NCBI GenBank assembly: GCA_003281365.1
Contig: QCCF01000002.1
Span: forward strand, 1-64,000
DNA length: 64,000 nucleotides
Source of the DNA: Prochlorococcus sp. AG-347-K18
Lineage (GTDB): Bacteria; Cyanobacteriota; Cyanobacteriia; PCC-6307; Cyanobiaceae
Direction: 5' to 3'
Part shown: one piece after another, positions 8,516 to 17,958 of the stretch
How positions within the stretch are numbered: the stretch's first letter is position 1
Layout: every line of letters starts with the position of its first letter
Position numbers and translations under genes: made by a program
Notes under the pieces: generated by a model
The model's database searches: none
Told to the model about the DNA's origin: nothing
The model's input: only the letters and a program-made list of their open reading frames with translations

Positions 8516-11425
8516 ATGACATCCAAATTTGGGACCGATTTGTTTATTGATAGGCATCTGGGGTTAGGAGATAATGATGAGAGAAGTATGCTAAACAAGC
8601 TTGGTTTTAATAATATTGATCAATTTATAAACCAAGTTATTCCTGAAGACATTCAGCTTAAAGATAAATCTTCAGAAATATTGCCCCAAGGTTGTTCAGA
8701 GATTGAGGCTTTAAATGAATTAGAAGAGATTGCCAAGAAAAATACCAAAATGAGATCACTAATAGGTCTTGGCTATTATGACAATCACATGCCTAAAGTA
8801 ATCCAAAGACATATTCTTGAAAATCCAAGGTGGTACACGTCTTATACTCCATATCAAGCAGAAATTGCACAAGGAAGATTAGAAGCTTTATTTAATTTTC
8901 AGACTATTGTTTGTGAACTAACAGGATTCCCTGTCGCCAATGCATCTTTATTAGATGAGGGCACTGCTGCAGCTGAAGCTATGGCCATGAGTTTTGCCGC
9001 AAGAAAAAATAAATCTTCAAAAGTGTACTTAGTGGAATCAAATGTTTTTGATCATACTTTTAATGTTCTACAAACCAGAGCTAAACCTCTGGGAATATCT
9101 TTAAAACGCTTTACTCAAAGCAACCTACCTAATCATGATGATGTTTTTGGAATTTTGTTGCAATTACCAGGTAAAAATGGGCAATTATTTGATCCCACAT
9201 TCTTAATATCCCAAGCACATAGATCAGAAATTATTGTATCTGCATCTATTGATCCACTGGCACAAGTTTTAATTAAACCAATTTCTGAATTTGGTGTTGA
9301 TGTAGCAGTTGGTAGTATGCAAAGATTTGGTGTTCCCATGGGTTTTGGTGGCCCCCATGCAGCATATTTTGCCTGTAGCGAAAAATATAAAAGGCTGATA
9401 CCTGGAAGAATCGTTGGGCAATCTCTCTCTAAAAATGGAGAAAAGTCACTAAGACTTGCATTGCAAACAAGAGAGCAACATATTAGAAGGGAAAAGGCCA
9501 CTAGTAATATTTGTACTGCTCAATCTTTGTTAGCCATAATTTCTTCTTTTTATGCTATTTATCATGGATCCTCTGGATTAATGAAAATTGCCAAGAGACT
9601 AGTGGAGTTGAGACTAAATTTAGAATCATGTTTAGCTGACTTAGGTTTTCATATTCCTAATGGGATTAGATTTGATAGTGTTGATGTTTATTCTGAGCAC
9701 TCCCAGAGGATCCATAATGAAGCTTTAAAAAATGGGTATAACTTAAGAATTTTGCCGCTGGGATCAACTATTGAAAATTCAACTGGCTTTGGGATCTCTT
9801 TAGATGAGCTCAGTAATGAAAAAGAAATCAAGGATATTTTGACTTTTATAGCAAACCTTATGGAAAAAAAAGAAGATTTAGAACATATAAAATTTGATAA
9901 AAGATTTCAACTTGAAGGTTTGGCTTTGAGATCCAGTGAATGGATGCAGCAAGATATATTCACAAATTTCCAAAGTGAAACCGAATTAATGAGATACATA
10001 TTTCGACTTGCTGAAAAAGATTTTTCTCTGGTAGATGGCATGATGCCATTAGGAAGCTGTACCATGAAGTTAAATTCTGCTGCAGAATTAAATCCAGTCT
10101 CTTGGAATAATTTATCTTCTATTCATCCTTTTTCTCCACCAGATCAAACTAAGGGCTATTCAAAAATAATATCTGACTTAGAAAACTGGATAAGTGATAT
10201 TGTTGGTTTAAAATCAGTTTCTTTTCAACCAAATGCAGGGTCGCAAGGCGAGTTTGCAGGATTATTGGCAATAAATTCTTATTTTGAATCAAAAGGGGAA
10301 CTTTCAAGAAAAAAATGTTTAATTCCTAAAAGTGCCCATGGAACAAATCCTGCTAGTGCTGTTATGGCAGGATTTGATGTTTTAACAGTTGAATGTGATG
10401 AAGAAGGAAATATTGATTATCAAGATTTGTCGATAAAGGTCAAGAAATTTGATAACCAAATAGGAGCCCTTATGTTGACCTACCCATCTACTCATGGAGT
10501 TTTTGAATTACAAATCAGAAAGATATGTGACTTAATTCACTCTGTTGGAGGATTTGTCTATTTAGATGGAGCAAATTTGAACGCTCAGGTTGGTTTATGC
10601 AAACCCGGTAACTATGGTGTTGATGTTTGTCATTTGAATTTACATAAAACATTCTGCATTCCACATGGAGGTGGTGGTCCAGGAGTAGGGCCAGTTGCTG
10701 CATCAGAAACTTTAAGCCCATTTCTTCCTACTCATTCTTTAATGGATAATAATTTATCTAATAGTTCCAATTATGTATCTTCTGCCAAGCATGGGAGTGC
10801 AAGTATACTCCCAATAAGTTGGATGTATATAAAAATGGCTGGTCTTAGTGGTTTAAGGAAAGCAACTGCCCATGCAATTTTATCTGCAAATTATATTGCA
10901 CATTCTTTAAAGCATAAATTCAAGATTCTTTATAAAGGAAAAAATAATTTTGTCGCACATGAATGTATTTTAGATTTTAGAGATTTGAAATCCAAAACTG
11001 GTTTGAGTGTAAATGATTTAGCTAAAAGATTGATAGATTATAGTTTTCATGCCCCAACTATAAGTTGGCCTGTCTCAGAGACTATAATGATAGAACCTAC
11101 AGAAAGTGAGAGCTTAGCTGAATTGGATAGATTTTGTGAGGCTATGCTTTTGATTGGAGAAGAAATCAGCGAAATAGAAAATAATATTGAATTAAATAAT
11201 AATAATGTAATAAGCAATGCACCCCATACGCTGAAAGAGTTAATTGCGGATAATTGGAATTATCCTTATTCAAAAGAAAAAGCTTCTTTTCCTTATAAAA
11301 CACCAACAACTATTAAGTTTTGGCCTTCAGTTTCTAGAATTAATAATGCATATGGTGATCGAAATTTAATTTGTTCTTGCAATGTAAATCAAGGAGAGAC
11401 TTTAGAGGAAAAAAAATGTGCTTAA
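8516..11425 (+). CDS. gcvP: Glycine dehydrogenase (decarboxylating), P protein
   Basis: PLP enzyme that decarboxylates glycine and passes the aminomethyl group to lipoylated GcvH; in cyanobacteria it serves photorespiratory glycine turnover and one-carbon supply. At 969 residues it is the fused single-chain form. The N-terminal half has IGLGYYDNHMPKVIQRHI and the YTPYQAEIAQGRLE motif; the C-terminal half has the PLP lysine at about 711 in LNLHKTFCIPHGGGGPG. DGMMPLGSCTMKLN near 506-519 is also typical. It closes the gcv operon; a short GGAC/GTCC hairpin sits just after the stop but lacks a T-run, so I do not call a terminator. Confidence 0.97.
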   Translation: MTSKFGTDLFIDRHLGLGDNDERSMLNKLGFNNIDQFINQVIPEDIQLKDKSSEILPQGCSEIEALNELEEIAKKNTKMRSLIGLGYYDNHMPKVIQRHILENPRWYTSYTPYQAEIAQGRLEALFNFQTIVCELTGFPVANASLLDEGTAAAEAMAMSFAARKNKSSKVYLVESNVFDHTFNVLQTRAKPLGISLKRFTQSNLPNHDDVFGILLQLPGKNGQLFDPTFLISQAHRSEIIVSASIDPLAQVLIKPISEFGVDVAVGSMQRFGVPMGFGGPHAAYFACSEKYKRLIPGRIVGQSLSKNGEKSLRLALQTREQHIRREKATSNICTAQSLLAIISSFYAIYHGSSGLMKIAKRLVELRLNLESCLADLGFHIPNGIRFDSVDVYSEHSQRIHNEALKNGYNLRILPLGSTIENSTGFGISLDELSNEKEIKDILTFIANLMEKKEDLEHIKFDKRFQLEGLALRSSEWMQQDIFTNFQSETELMRYIFRLAEKDFSLVDGMMPLGSCTMKLNSAAELNPVSWNNLSSIHPFSPPDQTKGYSKIISDLENWISDIVGLKSVSFQPNAGSQGEFAGLLAINSYFESKGELSRKKCLIPKSAHGTNPASAVMAGFDVLTVECDEEGNIDYQDLSIKVKKFDNQIGALMLTYPSTHGVFELQIRKICDLIHSVGGFVYLDGANLNAQVGLCKPGNYGVDVCHLNLHKTFCIPHGGGGPGVGPVAASETLSPFLPTHSLMDNNLSNSSNYVSSAKHGSASILPISWMYIKMAGLSGLRKATAHAILSANYIAHSLKHKFKILYKGKNNFVAHECILDFRDLKSKTGLSVNDLAKRLIDYSFHAPTISWPVSETIMIEPTESESLAELDRFCEAMLLIGEEISEIENNIELNNNNVISNAPHTLKELIADNWNYPYSKEKASFPYKTPTTIKFWPSVSRINNAYGDRNLICSCNVNQGETLEEKKCA

Positions 11426-11554
11426 AGGACTAGCGTCCATTTGATTACTTAGTTATTATCAATATGAACTAAAATTTAATATTTTCTTATAGAATTTTTT
11501 TAAATTTTTTTACTAAAATATTCAAGCATCAAATTTTTTGGGGTATTTGAAGCT

Positions 11555-11803
11555 ATGACCAAAGATTTTAATTCTGGTAATGTTACTCACCTGCCAGTTA
11601 AAAATGTCGACTTACCAAATTTTGTCAATAATTATTCATCAGATAATTCAAATTTTCGTTCCATCGAGGGAACTAATGTTATAAGGGTGCCTTTTGGTAA
11701 AAAATTCTCAAAGAAAAAAAGACCCGAAAAGAATCAAAATATCGCTACTCTTATACTTCCTTTAACTTCGTATAGTAATCCTACGCCTCCACACGTAGCG
11801 TAA
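11555..11803 (+). CDS. Small hypothetical protein
   Basis: An 82-residue protein of unknown function with an ATG start preceded by a G-rich stretch (TTTGGGGT) about 11 bases upstream. It has no membrane segment. A central basic patch (GKKFSKKKRPEKNQ) follows an Asn/Ser-rich N-terminal half, and the C-terminus ends PTPPHVA. It stands between gcvP (129 bp upstream) and the convergent sqdX gene, 6 bp from sqdX's end. Codon usage looks like its neighbours. Its reality is supported by the clean open frame in an otherwise densely packed region; I cannot assign a role. Confidence 0.6.
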   Translation: MTKDFNSGNVTHLPVKNVDLPNFVNNYSSDNSNFRSIEGTNVIRVPFGKKFSKKKRPEKNQNIATLILPLTSYSNPTPPHVA

Positions 11804-11809
11804 TTTATA

Positions 11810-12949
11810 TCAAGTTTTATTTATTTCTTTAAGAGTATCTGAATAATATTTTTGTAGTTGTAGTGTTGCTTGATTCCAATCCCATTTTTCAGCTTCGATT
11901 CGGGCTTCTTTCCTCATAAATTCCCTTTTATCTTCATTTTCTAGAATTTTTTTTGTCGCTTCAATCAAACTTTGTTCTCCATTATCTGTTTCATCAGGAT
12001 CATATAAACAACCATTAATCCCATCGCTAATTATATCTGGAATCCCCCCCTTGTTTGCTCCGATAACTGGGCATCCTGCAGCCATCGCTTCTAGTAAAAC
12101 TAACCCAAGCGTTTCTGTACTAGAAGGAAATAAAAATATATCTCCAGAGGCATAAGCGCTAGCAAGTTCATCACCAGATAAATATCCTATGAAATTAGTC
12201 TTGGTATCTTCAAAGATTTTTTCAAGCTGGTTTCTATACGGTCCGTCGCCTACAAGTGCTAAGCAAGCATTCGGGATACTTTCTAAGACTGGTTTAATTC
12301 TCTCAATTTGTTTTTCAGCTGATAATCTTCCTACATAAATCAATAAATAATTAGCGTCTTTATATTTTCCAAATAATTTTTCTCTCATTTTCTTACTTCT
12401 CAAATCTGGTCTGAAACTGTAAGTATCTACTCCTCTTTGCCATAGAGCAGTTCTTTGGATACCTTTGTCTTTTAATTCATTGACCATGGCGGTGGAAGTA
12501 CATAAATTTAACAACGCTTGATTATGAGCTGCTTTAAGTAATTCCCACAAAAGTGGCTCTAACATACCCATGCCGTAATGTTCTAGATATTTTGGAAGAT
12601 GGGTATGGTAGCTAGCAATTAGAGGAATATTATTAGTTTTCGCCAACCATATGCCACCTAAGCCAAGTACAGCTGGATTAACAACATGTATCAAATCTGG
12701 GTTAAATTTTTCTAACTTATCTGATACTGCAGGACCTGGTAAACCAAGCTTCAACTCTGGGTACAAGGGTAATGGCATTGCAGCAACTCCAACTACAGTT
12801 GCACCCATATATGTTTCTGGACACCCCTCTGGACAAAAAATTATAACTTCATCACCATTTTTTATTAAAAATTCAATTGTTTTAGTTAGTCTTGTGACTA
12901 TGCCGTCAACTTTAGGTAAAAAAGTTTCAGTAAACAATGCAATTTTCAC
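11810..12949 (-). CDS. sqdX: Sulfoquinovosyldiacylglycerol synthase (GT4 glycosyltransferase)
   Basis: Transfers sulfoquinovose from UDP-sulfoquinovose to diacylglycerol, making the thylakoid sulfolipid SQDG that saves phosphate in oligotrophic water. The 379-residue protein has a GT-B fold: an N-terminal LFTETFLPKVDGIVTRL glycine-poor start, IASYHTHLPKYLEHYG near 113, a nucleotide-binding VGRLSAEKQIE near 205, and the GT4 E-x7-E motif in FPSSTETLGLVLLEAMAAG near 280. It lies 27 bp downstream of sqdB on the same strand, the usual sulfolipid gene pair. Confidence 0.93.
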   Translation of the reverse strand: MKIALFTETFLPKVDGIVTRLTKTIEFLIKNGDEVIIFCPEGCPETYMGATVVGVAAMPLPLYPELKLGLPGPAVSDKLEKFNPDLIHVVNPAVLGLGGIWLAKTNNIPLIASYHTHLPKYLEHYGMGMLEPLLWELLKAAHNQALLNLCTSTAMVNELKDKGIQRTALWQRGVDTYSFRPDLRSKKMREKLFGKYKDANYLLIYVGRLSAEKQIERIKPVLESIPNACLALVGDGPYRNQLEKIFEDTKTNFIGYLSGDELASAYASGDIFLFPSSTETLGLVLLEAMAAGCPVIGANKGGIPDIISDGINGCLYDPDETDNGEQSLIEATKKILENEDKREFMRKEARIEAEKWDWNQATLQLQKYYSDTLKEINKT

Positions 12950-12976
12950 TTTCTTAAGATAATTATTTCAGGAATT

Positions 12977-14170
12977 TTAATTAGTCTTTATAGCCTCAGC
13001 TTGTTTTTTAGTCCAGGATGAAACACAAGGTATGCGCTTAAGATCACACCTATTGGAATATTTTTTAGCAACTTCAACAACTTCTTCTAATAAACCATTA
13101 TCAAGAGTCGTTGGGTTTAAACCTAATTCTATAAAGCATTTATTATCAACAATTAGATCATTTTCTACTGCTTCATTCCTTGGATTTGGTAAATAATTGA
13201 TATCAGCACCTGTTAGAGATGCAACTTTTTTTGCTAATTCTCCGACTTGATGACTCTCAGTCATTTGATTAAAGATTTTTACTCTCTCCCCAGGTTTTGG
13301 AGGATTTTCAAGAGCAAGTTGCACACATTTTACAGAGTCTTTTATATGTATAAAGGCTCTTGTTTGCCCTCCTGTCCCATGAACACTTAATGGATATCCA
13401 ATTGCAGCTTGCATTAGAAATCTGTTTAGAACAGTTCCATAATCGCCATCATAGTCAAATCGGTTTGTTAATCTAGGATCTTTTAAAGTTGCTTCTGTAT
13501 TTGTTCCCCAAACAATGCCTTGATGTAGATCAGTAATTCTTACAAGATCATTTTTATTGTAGTAAAGAAATAATAATTGATCTAAAGTTTTAGTCATATG
13601 GTATACACTACCTGGACTTGCAGGGTGTAATATTTCTTCTTCAAAGCGGCTTCCATCTGGTTGTGGAACTTCAACTTTTAGATAACCTTCTGGAATTGTT
13701 GCACCTCTATGTGATCCATATCCGTAGACTCCCATTGTTCCTAAATGTACAACATGGATATCTAAATTACTCTCTACTATTGCAGCAAGAAGGTTGTGAG
13801 TGCCATTAACATTATTATCTACTGTATATCTTTTGGTAAAACTCGATTTCATGGAGTACGGCGCTGCTCTTTGTTCTGCAAAATGAATCACAGAATCAGG
13901 TTTTTCATCAATGAGCAAATTGAGTAATTTTTGATATTGTTTAGAGATATCCATGTTAAGAAATCTCATAGGCTTACCTCCAATCTCTTCCCATGCTGAA
14001 AGTCGTTCTGTTATGGAAGCAATTGGAGTTAAAGATTCTACCTCTAGATCAATATCAATTTTTCTACGACTTAAATTGTCGACAATAATTACATCATGAT
14101 TTTGCTCTGCTAAATTCACCGCACAAGGCCAGCCGCAAAAACCATCTCCACCAAGAACAATAACTTTCAC
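12977..14170 (-). CDS. sqdB: UDP-sulfoquinovose synthase
   Basis: Short-chain dehydrogenase-type enzyme that converts UDP-glucose and sulfite into UDP-sulfoquinovose, the donor used by SqdX. It has 397 residues. The NAD-binding motif is GGDGFCGWP at residues 7-15, close to the start, followed by DNLSRRKID near 36. Other family marks are SVIHFAEQRAAPYSM, GTMGVYGYG near 147, and the Y-x3-K catalytic pair in SVYHMTKTLDQLLF near 194. It is the first gene of the sqdB-sqdX pair. Confidence 0.96.
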   Translation of the reverse strand: MKVIVLGGDGFCGWPCAVNLAEQNHDVIIVDNLSRRKIDIDLEVESLTPIASITERLSAWEEIGGKPMRFLNMDISKQYQKLLNLLIDEKPDSVIHFAEQRAAPYSMKSSFTKRYTVDNNVNGTHNLLAAIVESNLDIHVVHLGTMGVYGYGSHRGATIPEGYLKVEVPQPDGSRFEEEILHPASPGSVYHMTKTLDQLLFLYYNKNDLVRITDLHQGIVWGTNTEATLKDPRLTNRFDYDGDYGTVLNRFLMQAAIGYPLSVHGTGGQTRAFIHIKDSVKCVQLALENPPKPGERVKIFNQMTESHQVGELAKKVASLTGADINYLPNPRNEAVENDLIVDNKCFIELGLNPTTLDNGLLEEVVEVAKKYSNRCDLKRIPCVSSWTKKQAEAIKTN

Positions 14171-14338
14171 TCAGAACTCCAGAATTAATAGATTCATAAT
14201 ATATTTATTAAATTACTACAGCGTGCTTCCAATTTGCGAAAAAACATTGTAAATAGTTTCAAATCTTCTTTCTTAATACGATAAATAAAATTAAATAATA
14301 AATTTTTACCTTTTTTTAACTTTCCTCGATTTAGAGAA

Positions 14339-15133
14339 TTATATAGATATATTTTTTCCCGGTGAACTTGCCACTGCAAAGTTTTGTTTTTTAATTCTTC
14401 CTGCCAGAAAAGCTTTCCTGCCCGCTTTAACACCATAATTAATAGCTTGAGCCATTAGAGGAGGATTTTTAGCTTGTGCTATTGCACTATTGATTAATAC
14501 ACCATCAGCGCCAAGTTCCATAGCTTGAGCGGCTTCACTTGGCACTCCAATTCCAGCGTCAATTATGACTGGCACTTTTGCTTCCTCAATAATTATACGT
14601 ATATTCGAAGAGTTTAATAAACCTTGCCCTGAGCCAATAGGCGAGCCTAACGGCATTACAGTTGCACAACCTATTTCTTCTAGTCTTTTTGCAAGAATTG
14701 GATCTGCATTGATATACGGCAGTACAGCAAAACCCTTTTTTATTAAAATTTCGGCTGCTCTAAGGGTTTCTATGGGATCTGGTAGCAAATATTTTTTGTC
14801 AGGAATTACTTCTAACTTCACAAAATTATTTTCTTCTTGACCAGACAATTTTGCAAGTTCTCTTCCTAAAATTCCTATTCTGACAGCCTCATCGGAATTA
14901 CTACAACCCGCTGTATTAGGAAGCATCCAGTATTTTTTCCAGTTGATCTTTTCTAGTAAATTTTCTCCGGACTGATCATTTTTAATTCTTCTAACAGCGA
15001 CGGTTATAATTTCTGTTTCAGAATTTGATAAGCTTTCTACCATATCTTGAGTAGATTTGTATTTGCCAGTACCCACCATTAATCTACTTGAAAATTGTTT
15101 CCCTCCAATTAGTAAAGATGAATAATTTTTCAT
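14339..15133 (-). CDS. thiG: Thiazole synthase ThiG
   Basis: TIM-barrel enzyme forming the thiazole phosphate moiety of thiamine from 1-deoxyxylulose-5-phosphate, dehydroglycine and ThiS thiocarboxylate. It has 264 residues. Family marks are [12 protein letters not shown] near 16, [15 protein letters not shown] near 72, the Schiff-base lysine in [18 protein letters not shown] near 103, [17 protein letters not shown] near 143, [15 protein letters not shown] near 163 and [15 protein letters not shown] near 215. It begins two bases after the ycf37 stop, so the two genes are probably co-transcribed. The 168 bp after it, up to sqdB, hold no gene I can support. Confidence 0.95.
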   Translation of the reverse strand: MKNYSSLLIGGKQFSSRLMVGTGKYKSTQDMVESLSNSETEIITVAVRRIKNDQSGENLLEKINWKKYWMLPNTAGCSNSDEAVRIGILGRELAKLSGQEENNFVKLEVIPDKKYLLPDPIETLRAAEILIKKGFAVLPYINADPILAKRLEEIGCATVMPLGSPIGSGQGLLNSSNIRIIIEEAKVPVIIDAGIGVPSEAAQAMELGADGVLINSAIAQAKNPPLMAQAINYGVKAGRKAFLAGRIKKQNFAVASSPGKNISI

Positions 15134-15135
15134 AT

Positions 15136-15693
15136 TTAGAATCCTTTATCTTTAATACCTTTATAAGGTTTGTAATTATTTCTTTTTTCTAACTCCTTAC
15201 TTTTTTTGATTGCTGTTTTGTTTTTTGGATCTATCACCAAAACCTTTTGATAAGTTGCATATGCCAATTCGTATTCAAGTAAACGCTGTTGTGCTGATGC
15301 GAGGTTATTTAGGGCTATAGGATATTCTGGGAGTGATTTTATTGCAGAATTATAGTGTTTAATTGCTTTCTTAAATTCATTTTGAGCAGCATAAGAAAAA
15401 CCTAAAGCATTATTTATTATCGCTTTCGCTTCATCAGGTTCATTTTCATAATTTTCAATTGCTTTTAAAAAAGTTTTAGTTGCTTCAGAATATAATCTTT
15501 TTTTTATTTGAATAGAACCAAATTCGTATAATTCTGTAGCTTGAGTGAGAGAATCTAGACCTTTTTGCTCAAATTTTATTAAATTTAATTCTTCACTTCT
15601 TGTTTTTAAAAATTGTCTGAATACAAATATAGAAATTATTATTAATACAACAAAAAGAATTATTAAATAGGATTGAAAGGAAGAAATTTCCAT
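15136..15693 (-). CDS. ycf37: TPR protein, probable photosystem I assembly factor Ycf37
   Basis: A 185-residue protein with one N-terminal membrane helix (about residues 8-28, [18 protein letters not shown]) followed by three tetratricopeptide repeats between about 55 and 165; the clearest are [20 protein letters not shown] and [20 protein letters not shown]. Size, single anchor and three TPRs match Ycf37, which assists photosystem I assembly or stability in Synechocystis. It lies between rplT and thiG on the same strand. The membrane-TPR architecture is seen directly; the photosystem I role is inferred and other small TPR proteins are possible. Confidence 0.7.
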   Translation of the reverse strand: MEISSFQSYLIILFVVLIIISIFVFRQFLKTRSEELNLIKFEQKGLDSLTQATELYEFGSIQIKKRLYSEATKTFLKAIENYENEPDEAKAIINNALGFSYAAQNEFKKAIKHYNSAIKSLPEYPIALNNLASAQQRLLEYELAYATYQKVLVIDPKNKTAIKKSKELEKRNNYKPYKGIKDKGF

Positions 15694-15730
15694 TATCTAT
15701 AATTACTTTTCTAAAATTATATTCTTTTTT

Positions 15731-16078
15731 CTAATTACTAACGGAAGAAACAATTTTTTCAAAACACTTAGGATCGTTTAAGGCTAATTGAGCAAGCATT
15801 TTTCTGTTAATGATAATTTCTGAATTTTTCATACCATTTATTAACTTGCTGTAGTTTGTTCCATTTATTCTTGCAGATGCGTTAATTCTGGAAATCCAAA
15901 GCCTTCTGAAATCTCTCTTTCTTCTTCTTCTATCTCTGTAAGCATTGCAAAGAGCTTTCATCACTCTTTGATTTGCGGTTCTAAAAAGATTTTTGTTGCC
16001 CCCTCTAAAACCTTTTGCAAGATTTAAGATTTTGTTTCTTCTTTTTCTGGCTATGTTGCCTCTTTTTACGCGTGCCAT
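15731..16078 (-). CDS. rplT: 50S ribosomal protein L20
   Basis: Early-assembly large-subunit protein that binds 23S rRNA. The 115 residues show the classical basic N-terminus [18 protein letters not shown], then [22 protein letters not shown] split across residues 20-42, and [18 protein letters not shown] near 50. It is 29 bp downstream of rpmI. In many bacteria infC, rpmI and rplT form one operon controlled by L20; here infC is 30 kb away. Confidence 0.97.
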   Translation of the reverse strand: MARVKRGNIARKRRNKILNLAKGFRGGNKNLFRTANQRVMKALCNAYRDRRRRKRDFRRLWISRINASARINGTNYSKLINGMKNSEIIINRKMLAQLALNDPKCFEKIVSSVSN

Positions 16079-16107
16079 GAATATCTAATAAAAAATTGGT
16101 TAAAGAT

Positions 16108-16305
16108 TTATGCGTATGGAATCATTAATTTTACATTATCAGCATCTCTTTCATCAACTACAGCTTTTGTTGATAGATGTCTTTTTAATTTGGAGCTTTT
16201 ATGATCAAGTAAATGATTATGGAAAGCTCTTCTCCTCATGAATTTACCCGTAGCAGTAGCTTTAAATCTTTTGGCAGCTGATTTACGAGTTTTAAGTTTA
16301 GACAT
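16108..16305 (-). CDS. rpmI: 50S ribosomal protein L35
   Basis: A 65-residue basic ribosomal protein with the family signature [19 protein letters not shown] at 3-21, followed by [19 protein letters not shown]. It is the first gene of a minus-strand rpmI-rplT-ycf37-thiG run. The 91 bp spacer to the divergent SpoIID-domain gene holds the promoters for both directions; I do not see an L20-binding leader I could defend there. Confidence 0.97.
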   Translation of the reverse strand: MSKLKTRKSAAKRFKATATGKFMRRRAFHNHLLDHKSSKLKRHLSTKAVVDERDADNVKLMIPYA

Positions 16306-16396
16306 TTAAGTCAAATATGTTTAATTAGAATAATCTAAACCTTTATACGCATTGGTGCAAATTAAATTTTTTATTTGATAATGAAAGATTGTAATT

Positions 16397-17935
16397 ATGA
16401 AACTTAAATTAACCTTTTTCAAATTTTTATTAGGATGTATTTCTCTTCTAATAATTAATACTAAATTTACTTCTTCTTTAGTAGCAGAAGAATTTCTAAA
16501 GGTTGAACTCAATAAAGAAATTAAAAAAGGAAATTTTTTAATTGGTTTAAAGCAATATCTTGGCGGAGAAAATGATAGCTTTTCAAAGAAAAGAAATATT
16601 AATTTTAAAACTGATAAAGGCTATTTAAACCTCTTAGCATCAAATGGTTTCAAACATAAATCAAAACAGATTAATATTTCCTGGGCGGATATGCCTATGA
16701 AAAATCCTAAAACAATTGAAAGAATTGTTTTTGGTCCTTTTGCTAGTTATGAATCAGCAAAAAAACAAGCAGATAGATTAAAAGATAAAGGGTTAAAGAC
16801 TACTGTTGCTTACCCTAAAAATTGGGAAGTATGGATTCCATTTGAAGATGATCTGCCGGAGTTTGAATTAAAAAATAAGATTTTTAGAAAAATAAAAAAT
16901 ATTCAAATTACTCCTTTTCTAAGTAGTAATAACAGCGTTATAAAACTGGAAGGACCTATATATATATATTCTGAAGAGGAAATAAAAATCAATGGTGTTA
17001 ATTTTGGCAAGAATTTTTATTTAATCAAAGATTCATATGGAACTTGGACATTAGTTCAGAAAATTGGGTTTGATGATTATTTGGCAGGTGTTTTGCCATA
17101 CGAAATCGGACCGAGTTCTCCTCTAGAGGCACTCAAAGCACAAGCAGTTATTGCAAGAACTTGGGGAATTTTTAATTCTCATAGATTTAATATGGACAAA
17201 TATCACTTATGTGTGAGTACTCAATGTCAAGTGTATAAGCCACCTAAAGCTAAAAATAAAAAAGTACAGGAAGCTATAAAAGCAACTTCAAATTTCATTC
17301 TTTCATATAAAAAAGAACCAATTAATGCGTTTTATCATGGTTCTAGTGGTGGTATATCAGCTAGAGCAAGTGAGTCTTGGCAAATTCAAGATTTTACTTA
17401 TCTTAATCCAATCATAGATAGTTCAAAATCATTTAATAAAAATTTCAAACTTCCAATTGATAATGAAAGCGAACTAAACAAATTTTTGGATTTTGATAAA
17501 GGACAGTTTTATGGAAGTAATCATTCTCTTTTTCGCTGGAATAAGCAAATCTCTAGTGGTGAAATTAAAGAAAAGCTTGTTAAAAACAAACTTATAGGCA
17601 TTAATCAAGATATTTTGGATTTGAATGTAATCGAGCGGGGTAGCAGTGGCCGAGTAACAAAATTAGAAATACAGATTAATAAAATAAATAAATCTATTGT
17701 TCTAGTTAAAGATGATATTCGACGGGTTTTGAGTTTTATACCTAGTAATTTATTTATTATTAATAAATTAAGTGATGATTTATGGCTTTTGAAAGGAGGA
17801 GGTTTCGGTCATGGTGTAGGTTTATCTCAGTCAGGTGCAATTGAAATGGCTGAATTAGGATTTTCTTATGAACAAATATTGAATCATTACTATCGAGATG
17901 CAAAACTTAAAAAAATTGAGATACTGTCTCAATGA
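16397..17935 (+). CDS. Secreted SpoIID/LytB-domain protein (amidase enhancer-like)
   Basis: A 512-residue exported protein. The N-terminus is a signal peptide (basic start, hydrophobic 8-24, likely cleavage after SSLVA near 30). A possible SPOR-like module (about 100-150) contains VFGPFASYESAKKQADRLKD. The SpoIID core (about 225-510) has GFDDYLAGVLPYEIG, LEALKAQAVIARTWG, STQCQVYKP and the C-terminal GGGFGHGVGLSQSGA. SpoIID is a lytic transglycosylase/amidase enhancer in Bacillus sporulation; in cyanobacteria it presumably acts on septal or cell-wall peptidoglycan. A membrane glycosyltransferase gene follows after 23 bp, suggesting a shared envelope function. Confidence 0.88.
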   Translation: MKLKLTFFKFLLGCISLLIINTKFTSSLVAEEFLKVELNKEIKKGNFLIGLKQYLGGENDSFSKKRNINFKTDKGYLNLLASNGFKHKSKQINISWADMPMKNPKTIERIVFGPFASYESAKKQADRLKDKGLKTTVAYPKNWEVWIPFEDDLPEFELKNKIFRKIKNIQITPFLSSNNSVIKLEGPIYIYSEEEIKINGVNFGKNFYLIKDSYGTWTLVQKIGFDDYLAGVLPYEIGPSSPLEALKAQAVIARTWGIFNSHRFNMDKYHLCVSTQCQVYKPPKAKNKKVQEAIKATSNFILSYKKEPINAFYHGSSGGISARASESWQIQDFTYLNPIIDSSKSFNKNFKLPIDNESELNKFLDFDKGQFYGSNHSLFRWNKQISSGEIKEKLVKNKLIGINQDILDLNVIERGSSGRVTKLEIQINKINKSIVLVKDDIRRVLSFIPSNLFIINKLSDDLWLLKGGGFGHGVGLSQSGAIEMAELGFSYEQILNHYYRDAKLKKIEILSQ

Positions 17936-17958
17936 GGATTTCATAGAGAGTTTACTTT

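Noticed and set aside
12651-12962. 103-residue plus-strand frame over sqdX
   Set aside because: Antisense to a clear GT4 gene, with no family resemblance.
14194-14436. 80-residue minus-strand frame between sqdB and thiG
   Set aside because: About 100 bases of its 5' end overlap thiG in another frame and the rest is Lys/Arg-rich AT noise; no supporting ribosome-binding site.
16955-16975. TA-rich alternating stretch as a microsatellite
   Set aside because: It lies inside the SpoIID-domain frame and encodes Ile-Tyr codons; it is short and explained by coding sequence.
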